Shown here piece by piece: positions 29,934-38,523 of a DNA stretch of 40,056 nt. The notes beneath the pieces are model-generated. The model did no database searches. It was given only the letters and a program-made list of their open reading frames with translations, and was not told the origin of the DNA. The stretch is taken from NCBI GenBank assembly GCA_905214465.1, contig CAJMMD010000020.1, forward strand, positions 1 to 40,056. Reading direction: 5' to 3'. Positions within the stretch are counted from its first letter, which is position 1; the number at the start of each line of letters is the position of its first letter. The stretch is from an uncultured bacterium. GTDB taxonomy: Bacteria; Actinomycetota; Coriobacteriia; Coriobacteriales; Coriobacteriaceae. The position numbers were made by a program, and so were the translations under genes.

Positions 29934-31217
29934 ATGAGCGAGCAGACCATCGGAACTACATGTGTTCAGGGCGGCTATCATCCGGGCGATGCGGAGCCGC
30001 GCCAGGTGCCCATCTACCAGTCCACCACGTGGAAGTACGACACGTCCGAGCACATGGGCAAGCTGTTTGACCTGGAGGAGTCGGGCTACTTCTACAGCCG
30101 CCTGCAGAACCCCACGTGCGATCTGGTCGCTGCCAAGATCTGCGAGATGGAGGGTGGTACCGCGGCGATGCTCACGAGCTCGGGCATGGCTGCGAACTTC
30201 CTCGCGATCTTTAACGTTGCCGGTGCCGGCGATCACGTGGTCGCAAGCTCTGCCATCTACGGCGGTACCTACAACCTGCTCGCCCACACCATGGGTCGTA
30301 TGGGCGTCACCTGCACCTTTGTTGCCCCCGACTGCACCGATGAGGAGCTCGAGGCCGCCTTTAAGCCCAATACCAAGCTCGTCTTTGGCGAGACGATTGC
30401 CAACCCCGCCCTTGCCGTGCTCGATATTGAGCGCTTTGCCAAGGCCGCGCATGACCACGGCGTGCCGCTGATGGTCGACAACACCTTCCCGACGCCCGTG
30501 ATGTGCCGTCCCTTTGAGTGGGGCGCCGACATCGTCACGCACTCTACCACCAAGTACATGGATGGGCATGCGGCCTACCTGGGTGGCGTGATCGTCGACC
30601 ACGGCCAGTTTGACTGGATGGCCCATGCAGACAAGTTCCCGGGTCTCACCACGCCCGACGAGAGCTATCACGGCGTGACCTATGCCGAGAAGTTCGGTCG
30701 CGAGGGTGCCTTCATTACCAAGGCAACCGCTCAGCTCATGCGCGACCTCGGCCCCATGCAGAACCCGCAGGCGGCCTTCTTCCTGAACAGCTCGCTCGAG
30801 AGCCTGCATGTACGCATGCCGCGTCATTGTGAGAACGGCCTGGCCGTTGCCAAGTTCCTGCAGAGTCATCCCAAGGTGCGCTTTGTGAGCTATCCGGGCC
30901 TGGAGGGCGATAAGTACTATGACCTGGCTCAGAAGTACATGCCCAACGGTACCTGCGGCGTCGTGAGCTTTGGCTTTAACGGTGGTCGCGCGGCGGCCGA
31001 GACCTTTATGAAGAGCCTTAAGCTCGCCCAGATCGCCACGCATGTGGCAGACGCCCGCACCTGCTGCCTGCATCCCGCTAACGCCACGCATCGCCAAATG
31101 AACGATGAGGAGCTCATCGCCTGCGGCATCTCCGCCGACATGGTGCGCCTGTCGTGCGGCCTCGAGGACACGGCCGATCTGATTGCCGACCTTGAGCAGG
31201 CGCTCGAGCAGTGCTAG
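29934..31217 (+). CDS. metY: O-acetylhomoserine sulfhydrylase (PLP-dependent)
   Basis: Makes homocysteine from O-acetylhomoserine and sulfide, linking sulfide to methionine synthesis. The 427-aa protein belongs to the Cys/Met-metabolism PLP family: SRLQNPT early, SSGMAANFL, and the PLP lysine Lys207 in VTHSTTKYMDGH. The length and the SAIYGGTYNLLAHTM stretch favour the MetY group over shorter cystathionine gamma-synthase. GGGAG lies 6 nt before the ATG at 29934. It stands alone, between a repeat/promoter region and two hairpins. Substrate could also be another homoserine ester. Confidence 0.92.
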   Translation: MSEQTIGTTCVQGGYHPGDAEPRQVPIYQSTTWKYDTSEHMGKLFDLEESGYFYSRLQNPTCDLVAAKICEMEGGTAAMLTSSGMAANFLAIFNVAGAGDHVVASSAIYGGTYNLLAHTMGRMGVTCTFVAPDCTDEELEAAFKPNTKLVFGETIANPALAVLDIERFAKAAHDHGVPLMVDNTFPTPVMCRPFEWGADIVTHSTTKYMDGHAAYLGGVIVDHGQFDWMAHADKFPGLTTPDESYHGVTYAEKFGREGAFITKATAQLMRDLGPMQNPQAAFFLNSSLESLHVRMPRHCENGLAVAKFLQSHPKVRFVSYPGLEGDKYYDLAQKYMPNGTCGVVSFGFNGGRAAAETFMKSLKLAQIATHVADARTCCLHPANATHRQMNDEELIACGISADMVRLSCGLEDTADLIADLEQALEQC

Positions 31218-31233
31218 GCTAGCGTTCGCACAA

Positions 31234-31268
31234 GTCGCCGATGCTGGCAGAAAGCTTCGGCGACCTTT
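31234..31268 (+). terminator. First hairpin after metY
   Basis: GTCGCCGA (31234-31241) pairs with TCGGCGAC (31257-31264), followed by CTTTAG. Confidence 0.65.
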
Positions 31269-31286
31269 AGTTCCGATTCCGTAGGC

Positions 31287-31332
31287 GGGACCCCAATCGC
31301 GACTGTTCGCAGGCGATTGGGGCCCCGTTTTT
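31287..31332 (+). terminator. Second, stronger terminator after metY
   Basis: CCCCAATCGC / GCGATTGGGG (31291-31300 and 31313-31322) extends past one mismatch to GGG/CCC and is followed by GTTTTT. Confidence 0.85.
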
Positions 31333-31358
31333 GCGTTGCACCACTCGAAAGGATGGAT

Positions 31359-32663
31359 ATGGAGAAAACTGCAGAGCAGCTGCGCCGCGAGCACATTGCC
31401 CTTGAGGGCGACACCCATGGCAAGAACAAGTGGGCGATTCTGTTTACCGTGCTCATCATGACGTTTATGGTGTGTCTGGATTCGACCGTCGTGACCGTGG
31501 CGCTGCCCGTGATACAAAAGGAGCTGGGTGTGGGCCTCGATCGCATTCAGCTGGTAAGCTCGGTGTATCTGCTTGCGACATGCGTGGCTATGCTGCCGTT
31601 TGGCCGCTTGGGCGACGTGCGCGGCAAGGTGGGCGTATTCCAGCTGGGCGTAATCGTTTTTACGGCCGGCTCGCTGCTTTGCGGCCTTTCGAGTTCGCTC
31701 GAAGTTCTTATTCTGGCACGCATTGTGCAGGGCGTCGGCTGCGCGGCGGCCATGGCTAACAACATGGGTATCATCACCGAGTCGTTTCCGGCGCGCGAGC
31801 GCGGTCGTGCCATGGGTATTCTCGCGACCTTCGTGGCCCTCGGCATGATGTGTGGCCCCGTGCTGGGCGGCATGCTGGTGGCAAGCTTTCCCTGGGAGAG
31901 CATCTTCCTCATCAACCTGCCCATTGGCGTCATCTCGTTTATCGTGGGGCTCTATACGCTGCCGCATGTTAAGCCGGAGGCTGGCGAGCGCCCCATGTCC
32001 CTGATCGAGGCTGCTCGTCGCTGCTTTGCAAATTCGGCCTTCACCATCAACCTCGCCTGCATGCTCATCGTGTTCGTTGGTATTGGCGCATCCGAGTTTA
32101 TCCTGCCGTTCTATTTTCAGGACGCCCACGGCTTTGGTTCCGACATCTCTGGACTACTCTTTTTGGCGTTGCCGATGGTGAATGCCTTTATCGGCCCGCT
32201 TTCGGGTACGGTTTCGGACCGTGTTGGCTGCGAGGGCCCCACGGCGGTCGGCCTGGGTGTGTACGTGTGCGGTCTCTTTGCGGTGAGCACGCTCAACGAG
32301 CATTCCTCCATCCTTGTGATCGTGTGCTGCGTCGCATTTATGTCGCTCGGTACGTCGATTTTCCAAAGCCCTAACAACTCCCTGTATATGGGTTCGGCCC
32401 CGCGCGAGGCGCTCGGTTTTGCGGGCAGCTTGGGCAGTTTGGCGCGCTACGCTGGCATGGCATTCGGCATTACGGTGGCGTCGCATATCCTGTATGGGCA
32501 GATGAGCGTGGCGATGGGCGAGGCCGTAACCAGTTTCGTTGCAGGCCGTCCGGATGTATTCCTATTCGGTTTTCGCTCGGTGTTCTACGTGCTTATGGCT
32601 GTGGCCGCTGTGGGTTTTGCGCTCGCCATGGTGCGTTTGGTGAGGATGCGCGCCCGCCATTAG
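31359..32663 (+). CDS. MFS drug-efflux type transporter
   Basis: 434 aa with 12-13 predicted membrane segments. The DHA-type markers are LDSTVVTVALPVIQKELG in segment 1, GRLGDVRGKV after segment 2, ARIVQGVGCAAAM in segment 4 and the antiporter motif GPVLGGMLV in segment 5. The DST pattern and the spacing fit the EmrB/QacA (DHA2) group, though this protein is shorter than the usual 14-segment members. AAAGGA lies just upstream of the ATG at 31359; an ATG two codons earlier is also possible. It follows the metY terminator and is probably its own transcript. Substrate unknown. Confidence 0.9.
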   Translation: MEKTAEQLRREHIALEGDTHGKNKWAILFTVLIMTFMVCLDSTVVTVALPVIQKELGVGLDRIQLVSSVYLLATCVAMLPFGRLGDVRGKVGVFQLGVIVFTAGSLLCGLSSSLEVLILARIVQGVGCAAAMANNMGIITESFPARERGRAMGILATFVALGMMCGPVLGGMLVASFPWESIFLINLPIGVISFIVGLYTLPHVKPEAGERPMSLIEAARRCFANSAFTINLACMLIVFVGIGASEFILPFYFQDAHGFGSDISGLLFLALPMVNAFIGPLSGTVSDRVGCEGPTAVGLGVYVCGLFAVSTLNEHSSILVIVCCVAFMSLGTSIFQSPNNSLYMGSAPREALGFAGSLGSLARYAGMAFGITVASHILYGQMSVAMGEAVTSFVAGRPDVFLFGFRSVFYVLMAVAAVGFALAMVRLVRMRARH

Positions 32664-32821
32664 CGTGTTGGGAGGCTGCCTGCCACGTATTCGCGCCGTC
32701 CCAAAAAGACTGGTTTGTGGTGCGATGCGGCTTGTGTGACAGGCGGGGGTCGGTCCGTGGTAGACTATCGAACAACGTTTATTAATCGCGCGGTATCGTT
32801 GCCGCGAGAAGGGGTTGCGCC

Positions 32822-33400
32822 ATGCAGGAGCTTGAGGATCGTATTCGCCATGACGGCATCGTAAAGGCCGGTAACGTCCTTAAGGTTGATGCCTTCCTCA
32901 ACCACCAGTGCGACGTTGAGCTGTTCGACCACATGGGCGCCGAGTGGGCCCGTCTGTTCAAGAATGTTGAGATCAACAAGATCCTGACGATTGAGGCTTC
33001 GGGCATTGGTATGGCTTGCATTGCAGCCCAGCACTTTGGCGGCGTGCCGGTGGTCTTTGCCAAGAAGGCCCAGTCCATTAACCTCGACGGCGAGCAGTAT
33101 GCCACGACCATCTACTCCTTTACCAAGCAGAAGGAGTACCCGGTCATCGTTGGCAAGCGTTTCTTGTCCGAGGGCGACAAGGTCCTGATCATCGACGACT
33201 TCTTGGCCAACGGCTGCGCGCTCGAGGGTCTTATCAAGATCTGCGAGGCTGCGGGTGCCGAGGTGTCCGGTATTGGCATTGCGGTGGAGAAGGGCTTCCA
33301 GGGCGGTGGCGATAAGCTCCGCGAGCGCGGCTTCCGCGTTGAAAGCCTAGCCCGTATCGCCGATATGGACTGCGATACCGGCGAGATCACCTTCGCCTAA
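32822..33400 (+). CDS. xpt: Xanthine phosphoribosyltransferase
   Basis: Purine salvage enzyme converting xanthine and PRPP to XMP; 192 aa, normal length. The N terminus MQELEDRIRHDGIVKAGNVL and the SGIGMACIAAQHF, KKAQSI and TKQKEYPVIV stretches are typical of Xpt, and the PRPP-binding loop is VLIIDDFLANG near residues 122-132. GAAGGGG precedes the ATG. No purine riboswitch is evident in the 158 bp upstream, unlike xpt in Bacillus. A perfect terminator hairpin follows. Confidence 0.95.
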   Translation: MQELEDRIRHDGIVKAGNVLKVDAFLNHQCDVELFDHMGAEWARLFKNVEINKILTIEASGIGMACIAAQHFGGVPVVFAKKAQSINLDGEQYATTIYSFTKQKEYPVIVGKRFLSEGDKVLIIDDFLANGCALEGLIKICEAAGAEVSGIGIAVEKGFQGGGDKLRERGFRVESLARIADMDCDTGEITFA

Positions 33401-33427
33401 GCGCGCAACACAAGCGATTGGTATGCG

Positions 33428-33463
33428 ATGTGACAAAGGGACTTTCCCTTTGTCACATTTTTT
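33428..33463 (+). terminator. Terminator of xpt, perfect 14-bp stem
   Basis: ATGTGACAAAGGGA (33428-33441), a CTT loop and TCCCTTTGTCACAT (33445-33458), then TTTTT. The AGGGA/TCCCT arms with GTGACAAA recall the other GACAAA repeats in this window, so the terminator may derive from a dispersed repeat. Confidence 0.88.
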
Positions 33464-33481
33464 ATGAGGGGAGGTGTTGAT

Positions 33482-33862
33482 ATGGATGAGAACAAGATGG
33501 GATGGCGTGAGTATGCGCGCTATGCCGCGATGGCGGCCGAAGAGTTGGCGCGCGATTGCGAGGTTCAGGTGTTTCGCGCGACGGGTCCGGGCGGACAAGG
33601 CGTGAACACGACGGACTCGGCGGTGCGCATGAAGCACGTGCCCACAGGGATTACCGTGACGGCGCGCGAGAGCCGCAGCCAGTTCCAAAATCGCGCGAGC
33701 TGCCTGCGCAAGCTGCGCGCCGAGCTCGAGCGTCGCGGGCGTCCACCGCGCCGACGCGTAAAGACCAAGGTGCCCCAGCGCTCTCGCCAGCGCAGGCTCA
33801 ATGACAAGCACTTCAACGCCATTAAAAAGGCCAACCGTCGCAAGCCGGGCAGCGACGAGTAG
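33482..33862 (+). CDS. Stand-alone GGQ-domain release-factor-like protein
   Basis: 126 aa. It has the peptidyl-tRNA hydrolysis motif GGQ at residues 37-39 in ATGPGGQGVNTTDSAVRMKH, and the RF-type continuation TGITVTARESRSQFQNRASC, but no codon-recognition domain; the C terminus is a very basic tail (RRGRPPRRRVKTKVPQRSRQ). This is the architecture of rescue hydrolases such as ArfB, although the GGQ flank resembles RF1/RF2 (NTTDSAV) more than ArfB (NVNK). The ATG at 33482 has GGGAGG upstream; an earlier ATG at 33464 is less likely. It probably frees peptides from stalled ribosomes. Confidence 0.88.
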   Translation: MDENKMGWREYARYAAMAAEELARDCEVQVFRATGPGGQGVNTTDSAVRMKHVPTGITVTARESRSQFQNRASCLRKLRAELERRGRPPRRRVKTKVPQRSRQRRLNDKHFNAIKKANRRKPGSDE

Positions 33863-33883
33863 TCGTTTGTTCCACTGGCCTTG

Positions 33884-34846
33884 CTAGCGGGTAGGGTGCC
33901 AAACTTGGAGAGCGCTGCCGAGGACGTCGACCTCGATGCGCGAGGCGACAACGGGCTCGCCGTCGGCCTGGATGGGGTAGTCGGGCCCCTCAAAGGTGAG
34001 CTCGGCATGGCGGCAGCGGCGCATGCGTACCGGCGGAAGCTTGGTGTGGTGGCCGTCTTTGGCCGAAAGGAACATAGGCAGGGCAACCGCGCGAGGGACG
34101 GGGCCACAGGCGTAGCAGACGTCGAGTATGCCATCGCAGGGATCGGCATCGGGGCAGATGCGATAACCCGAGCCATACGTGGGGCCCAGCTGAATCGCCA
34201 TGATGATCGCCCTCACGCGCTCGGCGGGCGCGCCGTCAAAGCTGACCGTCATGGGGTAGTTGCGATAGCGCAGGCCAAACTGCTCAAGTCCCGAGAGGGT
34301 GTAGAGCGGAGCGCCCGTCAGGCCGGTCTTTTTGCGCAACTCGGTGGTGCCCAGGCCGATGGCGGCATCGATGCCGACCGAAAGCGTCTGGTCGTAGTAC
34401 TCAACGGTAGCCTCGCCGCTGCCGCTCGCAGGGCTCCACGAGCGAATGCGCCCGATGTCCTGACGCTGCAGCTCGCAGGTGAGCAGCGCGCCATAATCCT
34501 TGCCGGAGAAATCGTCGATGCCGAGCGTCTGGGCAAAATCGTTGCCGGAGCCCACGGGCAGGACGGCAAGAGCGGGGCGGGCGTCCTCCTTTTGCGTCAT
34601 AAGCCCGTTGACGACCTCGTGAATCACGCCGTCGCCGCCGAGTGCGATAACGGTGCGATAGCCCTGAGCCTGTGCGGCCAGCTCCTTGGCGTGTCCCATA
34701 CGCTCGGTCAACACCAGGTCAAACTGGGATGCGCGTGCAGTCATGTCCAAAAAGCGTTGCAGGCGCTCGGCAACTTCGCGTGCCGCACCCGACTGGGCGG
34801 CTGGGTTGGCGATGATGAGCGTGCGACCAAAATCAGTTGCGTGCAT
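33884..34846 (-). CDS. Diacylglycerol kinase family lipid kinase
   Basis: 320 aa of the DgkB/YegS fold. The nucleotide-binding GGDG is at residues 70-73 (VIALGGDGVIHEVVNG) and is followed by LPVGSGNDFAQTLG; a beta-sandwich C-terminal domain contains LGPTYGSGYRICPDADPCDG and the acidic IQADGEP. Expected to phosphorylate diacylglycerol or a related lipid at the membrane inner face. The ATG at 34846 (MHATDFGRT) follows GGGAG; the frame upstream to 34918 is less likely. Convergent with the GGQ gene and downstream of the CLC gene on the same strand. Confidence 0.9.
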   Translation of the reverse strand: MHATDFGRTLIIANPAAQSGAAREVAERLQRFLDMTARASQFDLVLTERMGHAKELAAQAQGYRTVIALGGDGVIHEVVNGLMTQKEDARPALAVLPVGSGNDFAQTLGIDDFSGKDYGALLTCELQRQDIGRIRSWSPASGSGEATVEYYDQTLSVGIDAAIGLGTTELRKKTGLTGAPLYTLSGLEQFGLRYRNYPMTVSFDGAPAERVRAIIMAIQLGPTYGSGYRICPDADPCDGILDVCYACGPVPRAVALPMFLSAKDGHHTKLPPVRMRRCRHAELTFEGPDYPIQADGEPVVASRIEVDVLGSALQVWHPTR

Positions 34847-34933
34847 GGGGCGACTCCCGGCGTATAACGTGACGGTGCGGTCGCGCTCGGGTCGAATTGC
34901 CCCCGATTGTGGCTGCACGGCGAATACTAACGT

Positions 34934-36355
34934 CTACTCTATCAGGTCGTTGTGGCGCTCGATAGCCTCTGCCACCGTGCCGCCCTCGTCCACGATAAGC
35001 GAGCGTCGCTTAGGGGACACAATACGCTGTGCGGGATACACGCCACGGTGGCCGCCGGCAAGGTAGCTAATAAACGAAACGATGACAAAGAACCCGGCGG
35101 CCGTGCCGTGGAACAGGTCGATGGCCATCATGCAGGTGGTGATGGGCACGTTGAGGCCGGCGCAGAACACGCCGAGCATGCCGAGAGCCGCCAGAAAACT
35201 GGGGTCAAGCCCGGTAAGGTAACCGATCCAGCCACCGAGTGCCGCACCGATGCCAAACAGGGGCGTGACCTCGCCGCCTTGGAAGCCCGCGCCCAGGGTA
35301 AGCGCTGTGACGACCAACTTGATGGCTGCGTCCGCCAGGGTGGTGTTGCCTGCAAATCCGGCGCCGGAAAGCCACGTGGAAAGGCCGGCGTAGTCCCAGG
35401 CGTCGAGGAGGGCATAGGCGGCCAAAACCACGAGTGCGCCTATGAGTGCGCGGACGAGGTAATTGGTGATAAAGCGACCGTACAGGCTTTTGACGGTTCG
35501 AACCGACCAGGCAAAGAGGCGTGCCGTCAGGCCGAAGATAATTGCGCTGATAACAACGATGACAACCGTCCGTGGTGTCATGTTGGGAACGCTGGCGATG
35601 ACATTCGCCTCGTACTCGGTTCCCAAGGCAAGCGACGTAAAGTAGCCGGTAAACGAGGCGACCAGGCAGTAGATGCCCGCGGTGTAGTCGATCTTTCCGA
35701 TAAAGCACATCTCCATGCCAAAGAAAGCTCCGGCAAGGGGCGAACCGAATACGGCGCCAAAGGCCGACGAGATGCCGGCGAGCATGAGGTCGTGGTGGTC
35801 ATGCTTTTTGAGGTGGGCGAGGCTCGAGATGTTGCTGGCGATGGTGCCGCCAATCTGCACCGCGGCTCCCTCGCGACCGGCCGATCCGCCCGTTAGGTGC
35901 GTGAGCGTAGAGTAGACGAAGGTGAGGACGGCCATGCGCATATGGATGAGGCGTGTGCCCAGAGCGGAGTCGATGACCAGGTTGTTGCCTCGTTTGGCAG
36001 CAAGGCCGTGGTTTTTGTAGACCCACGCGGTGGCAATGCCCACAACGGGAAGCAATGCGTAGACCCACGCGTGGTGCTCGCGATAGTCGGTCGCGATATT
36101 CAGCGAGGCCAAAAACGCCCAAGCGGCAACGCCCATGGCGAGCGAGACGATGACGACGAGCACGAGCAACTTGGCGCTCGCGAGTAGGTTGCGGGCGTTG
36201 CGGCGCGTGTCGGCAGCCAAGAGATGCTCGGAGCGGGTGAGCTGTTGCCTGCCTGCCATGATGACGTCGTTAAGGGAGAAAAGGCCGCCGTCGTCGAGCG
36301 GCTGGGAATGATCCTGCGCCTCGTTTGCGCTTTCGGGTTTGTCGGTAAAAGTCAT
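34934..36355 (-). CDS. CLC-family anion transporter, fluoride-exporter (CLC-F) type
   Basis: 473 aa, 10-12 membrane segments. The selectivity-filter motifs are GREGAAVQIGG near residue 160 and GAGFQGGEVTPLFGIGAALG further on. Classical chloride CLCs have GREGPTVQIG and GGxFAP there; the GREG[TAV]AVQ and GGEVTPLF forms are, as I recall, those of the CLC-F fluoride/proton antiporters. GNNLVID fits the same group. AGAGGA lies before the ATG at 36355. No fluoride riboswitch (crcB motif) is visible upstream. It is divergent from moeA. Fluoride specificity is inference. Confidence 0.85.
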   Translation of the reverse strand: MTFTDKPESANEAQDHSQPLDDGGLFSLNDVIMAGRQQLTRSEHLLAADTRRNARNLLASAKLLVLVVIVSLAMGVAAWAFLASLNIATDYREHHAWVYALLPVVGIATAWVYKNHGLAAKRGNNLVIDSALGTRLIHMRMAVLTFVYSTLTHLTGGSAGREGAAVQIGGTIASNISSLAHLKKHDHHDLMLAGISSAFGAVFGSPLAGAFFGMEMCFIGKIDYTAGIYCLVASFTGYFTSLALGTEYEANVIASVPNMTPRTVVIVVISAIIFGLTARLFAWSVRTVKSLYGRFITNYLVRALIGALVVLAAYALLDAWDYAGLSTWLSGAGFAGNTTLADAAIKLVVTALTLGAGFQGGEVTPLFGIGAALGGWIGYLTGLDPSFLAALGMLGVFCAGLNVPITTCMMAIDLFHGTAAGFFVIVSFISYLAGGHRGVYPAQRIVSPKRRSLIVDEGGTVAEAIERHNDLIE

Positions 36356-36480
36356 ACGTTCCTCTTTTGGGTTGCAACACGAGCATTATAAAACGCGGTA
36401 AACGCGACGAGCCGGTGGGTTGGTTTTGGTTTTGTTTCGCGGCTTGCGGCCGACAGATGTATTCGCGGCCGCGGGCCAGG

Positions 36481-36508
36481 TCTTGAGCAGGCGGCGAGGG
36501 ATTATACT
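36481..36508 (+). promoter_or_regulatory. Candidate moeA promoter
   Basis: TCTTGA (36481-36486), a 16-nt spacer and TATACT (36503-36508), 58 bp before the moeA start. Confidence 0.5.
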
Positions 36509-36566
36509 GAGATAAACATAAAGAATCGGCGCTTTTGTTGCGCGCCGCAGCATGCTAGAGGTGCAT

Positions 36567-37829
36567 ATGGCTGAGAAACTCATTCCGTTGGAGGACGCAC
36601 AGGCGATCGTCTTGTCGCACGTGAATCGCACCGAAGTTGTCGAGATTCCCGTGTGGCAGGCCGCCGGTCTTCCCTTGGCAGAGGACGCGGTGGCCGATAT
36701 CGACATTTCGCCGTTTGCCAACAGCGCTATGGACGGATATGCCGTGCGCTCGGCGGACTTGGCGCAGGCATCTGGCGAGGCGCCGGTGACGCTCGACGTT
36801 GTCGGACACGAGGCCGCGGGCCATGTCTTTGAGGGCGTGGTCGGCGTGGGCGAGACGGTCCGCATCATGACGGGCGCGCCGGTACCCGAAGGTGCCGATG
36901 CCGTGGTGAAATACGAGATCGTCGACGTGCTCGATGGCGACGACAACGAGGGCTCGCGTGTGAGGTTCTCGGCGCCCGCCAAGGTAGGGGAGAACGTTCG
37001 CTCTGCCGCCGAGGAGGCCCATGCCGGCGATGTCGTGATGCACGCCGGCGAGGTCGTGGCCCCGGCCGGCGCCGGCCTGTTGGCGAGTGCCGGTTACGCA
37101 AGCGTGAAGGTGCACGCCGCCCCGCGTGTGGGCATTATCTCGTTGGGCACGGAGCTGGTCGCGCCGAGTGAACTGCCGGCACGCGGACAGATTCGCGACT
37201 CCAACTCGTCGGCGTTGATGGCCGAAGCGCTCGATGCAGGAGCCGAGCCCGTGTTCTACGGCATTGCGCCCGATGATGAGCAGGCGATTGCCGAGCTGGT
37301 GCATCGCGCCGTGCTGGAGTGCGATTTCGTCATTACGAGCGGTGGCGCCTCGGCAGGCGACTACGACTACGTGACGGCGCTCGTTCGGCGCGAGGGCGAT
37401 GTGCTGTTTGACCGCATCTCGATGCGTCCGGGCAAGGCCATCACGTTTGGCTTGCTTGGGGGTAAGCCCTACCTGGGACTTTCAGGCAATCCGGCCGCGG
37501 CGTATGTAGGCTTTGAGATGCTTGCGCGTCCGGCGATCCGCAAGATGCGCGGCTTTGCCGAGGGTACGCGTCCCGTGCAGCAGGCGACGCTCACGCACGG
37601 CGTGAAAAAGCGACAGCATCGCCGCTTCTTCGATCGCGCCACGGTTTTGCGCGACCCCGAGACCGGTGAGCTGTTGGTGACCGAGGCCAAGACGCAGAAT
37701 TCGGCGCTGCTCGGCACGATGCAGCGGGCTAACTGCCTGTTGCGTGTTGACGAAGGACCGTGCGACCTCAAGGTGGGCGATGTCGTGGACGTTGTTCGCG
37801 TCGACCTGCCCGAGGGCGCCGTGTTGTAG
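36567..37829 (+). CDS. moeA: Molybdopterin molybdenumtransferase
   Basis: Inserts molybdate into adenylated molybdopterin. 420 aa. The order of MoeA domains is visible: an N-terminal segment with SAMDGYAVRS and IMTGAPVPEGADAVV, a MoCF-fold domain with VGIISLGTELV, ITSGGASAGDYD and LSGNPAAAYVGFE, and a C-terminal barrel ending in LPEGAVL. The ATG at 36567 follows GAGGTG; an upstream start at 36552 is less likely. The mogA-type gene starts 10 nt after its stop, so the two are almost certainly cotranscribed. Confidence 0.96.
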   Translation: MAEKLIPLEDAQAIVLSHVNRTEVVEIPVWQAAGLPLAEDAVADIDISPFANSAMDGYAVRSADLAQASGEAPVTLDVVGHEAAGHVFEGVVGVGETVRIMTGAPVPEGADAVVKYEIVDVLDGDDNEGSRVRFSAPAKVGENVRSAAEEAHAGDVVMHAGEVVAPAGAGLLASAGYASVKVHAAPRVGIISLGTELVAPSELPARGQIRDSNSSALMAEALDAGAEPVFYGIAPDDEQAIAELVHRAVLECDFVITSGGASAGDYDYVTALVRREGDVLFDRISMRPGKAITFGLLGGKPYLGLSGNPAAAYVGFEMLARPAIRKMRGFAEGTRPVQQATLTHGVKKRQHRRFFDRATVLRDPETGELLVTEAKTQNSALLGTMQRANCLLRVDEGPCDLKVGDVVDVVRVDLPEGAVL

Positions 37830-37839
37830 GAGGAATGCT

Positions 37840-38319
37840 ATGGAGCTGAAGATATCGATCGTGACGTGCTCGGATACGCGCGATCTTGCCCAGGACGAGG
37901 CTGGAGCCGCACTCGAGGAACTTATCGAGGCGCAGGGCTGGACGGTCGCCTCGCATGTGGTCGTGCGCGACGACGTCAGCGAGATCGGTGATGCCATTGT
38001 GGAAGCCGCCGATGAGTGCCACGCCAATGTCGTGCTCACCTGCGGCGGCACGGGGCTTTCGATGCGCGATGTGACGCCCGAGGCGACGCGTGCCGTCTGC
38101 GAGCGCGATGTGCCGGGTATTGCAGAGGCAATCCGTGCGTACTCCATGACCAAGACGCGCCGCGCTATGCTCTCGCGCGCTATTTGCATGCAACGAGGTC
38201 ATACACTTGTCGTAAACTTTCCCGGTTCTACGAAGGCCGCCCGCGAAAGCTGGGAGGCCATAGCGGACCAGCTGGAGCATGCGGCTCAGATGACAGCGGG
38301 CGGCGGACATACCAACTAA
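37840..38319 (+). CDS. MogA/MoaB-family molybdopterin adenylyltransferase
   Basis: 159 aa MoCF-fold enzyme that adenylates molybdopterin for MoeA. Visible markers are SIVTCSDTRDLAQDEAG near the N terminus, LTCGGTGLSMRDVTPEATRA with the phosphate-binding GGTG, and VVNFPGSTKAARE near the C terminus. AGGAGG sits upstream of the ATG at 37840, 10 nt after moeA. MogA and MoaB proteins are hard to separate by eye, so no symbol is given. A terminator follows. Confidence 0.93.
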   Translation: MELKISIVTCSDTRDLAQDEAGAALEELIEAQGWTVASHVVVRDDVSEIGDAIVEAADECHANVVLTCGGTGLSMRDVTPEATRAVCERDVPGIAEAIRAYSMTKTRRAMLSRAICMQRGHTLVVNFPGSTKAARESWEAIADQLEHAAQMTAGGGHTN

Positions 38320-38332
38320 GCGGTTTACCTGC

Positions 38333-38368
38333 GGCGGAGCGATCTGAACGGCTGCTCCGCCTTTTATT
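38333..38368 (+). terminator. Terminator after the molybdopterin genes
   Basis: GGCGGAGC (38333-38340) pairs with GCTCCGCC (38354-38361), followed by TTTTATTT. Confidence 0.82.
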
Positions 38369-38410
38369 TGCGCCCAAGGGGACGGCATTCTGTAGGCATG
38401 CTTGAAACTA

Positions 38411-38463
38411 TATTCTCAGACGAGAATAATTTCTCATAATCATTATTCGCATCGAAGTATAAT
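38411..38463 (+). promoter_or_regulatory. Operator-rich promoter of modA
   Basis: TATTCTC-AGAC-GAGAATA (38411-38428) is a perfect 7-nt-arm palindrome. It overlaps GAGAATAATTTCTC and runs into ATAATCATTAT (38437-38447), which resembles the core of a Fur-type iron box. TATAAT lies at 38458-38463. The sites cover the likely -35 region, as expected for a repressor. The regulator is unknown; candidates are a metal (Fur/DtxR-type) or ModE-like protein. Confidence 0.5.
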
Positions 38464-38523
38464 CAAATTACAGAATAAAGCCCGCGGTGGGGTACCCGGG
38501 CACAAGGTACGAAAGGGTTGAAC

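Noticed and set aside
29850..32129. 759-codon minus-strand frame across metY and the MFS gene
   Set aside because: It covers two well-supported genes on the other strand; the translation is low-complexity His/Ala/Gly with no domain.
32664..32821. Possible purine riboswitch before xpt
   Set aside because: The conserved purine-aptamer core and paired loops were not found; only a short GC-rich leader is present.
36356..36566. Possible fluoride riboswitch upstream of the CLC gene
   Set aside because: Neither strand shows the GGNGAUGG start of the crcB motif.
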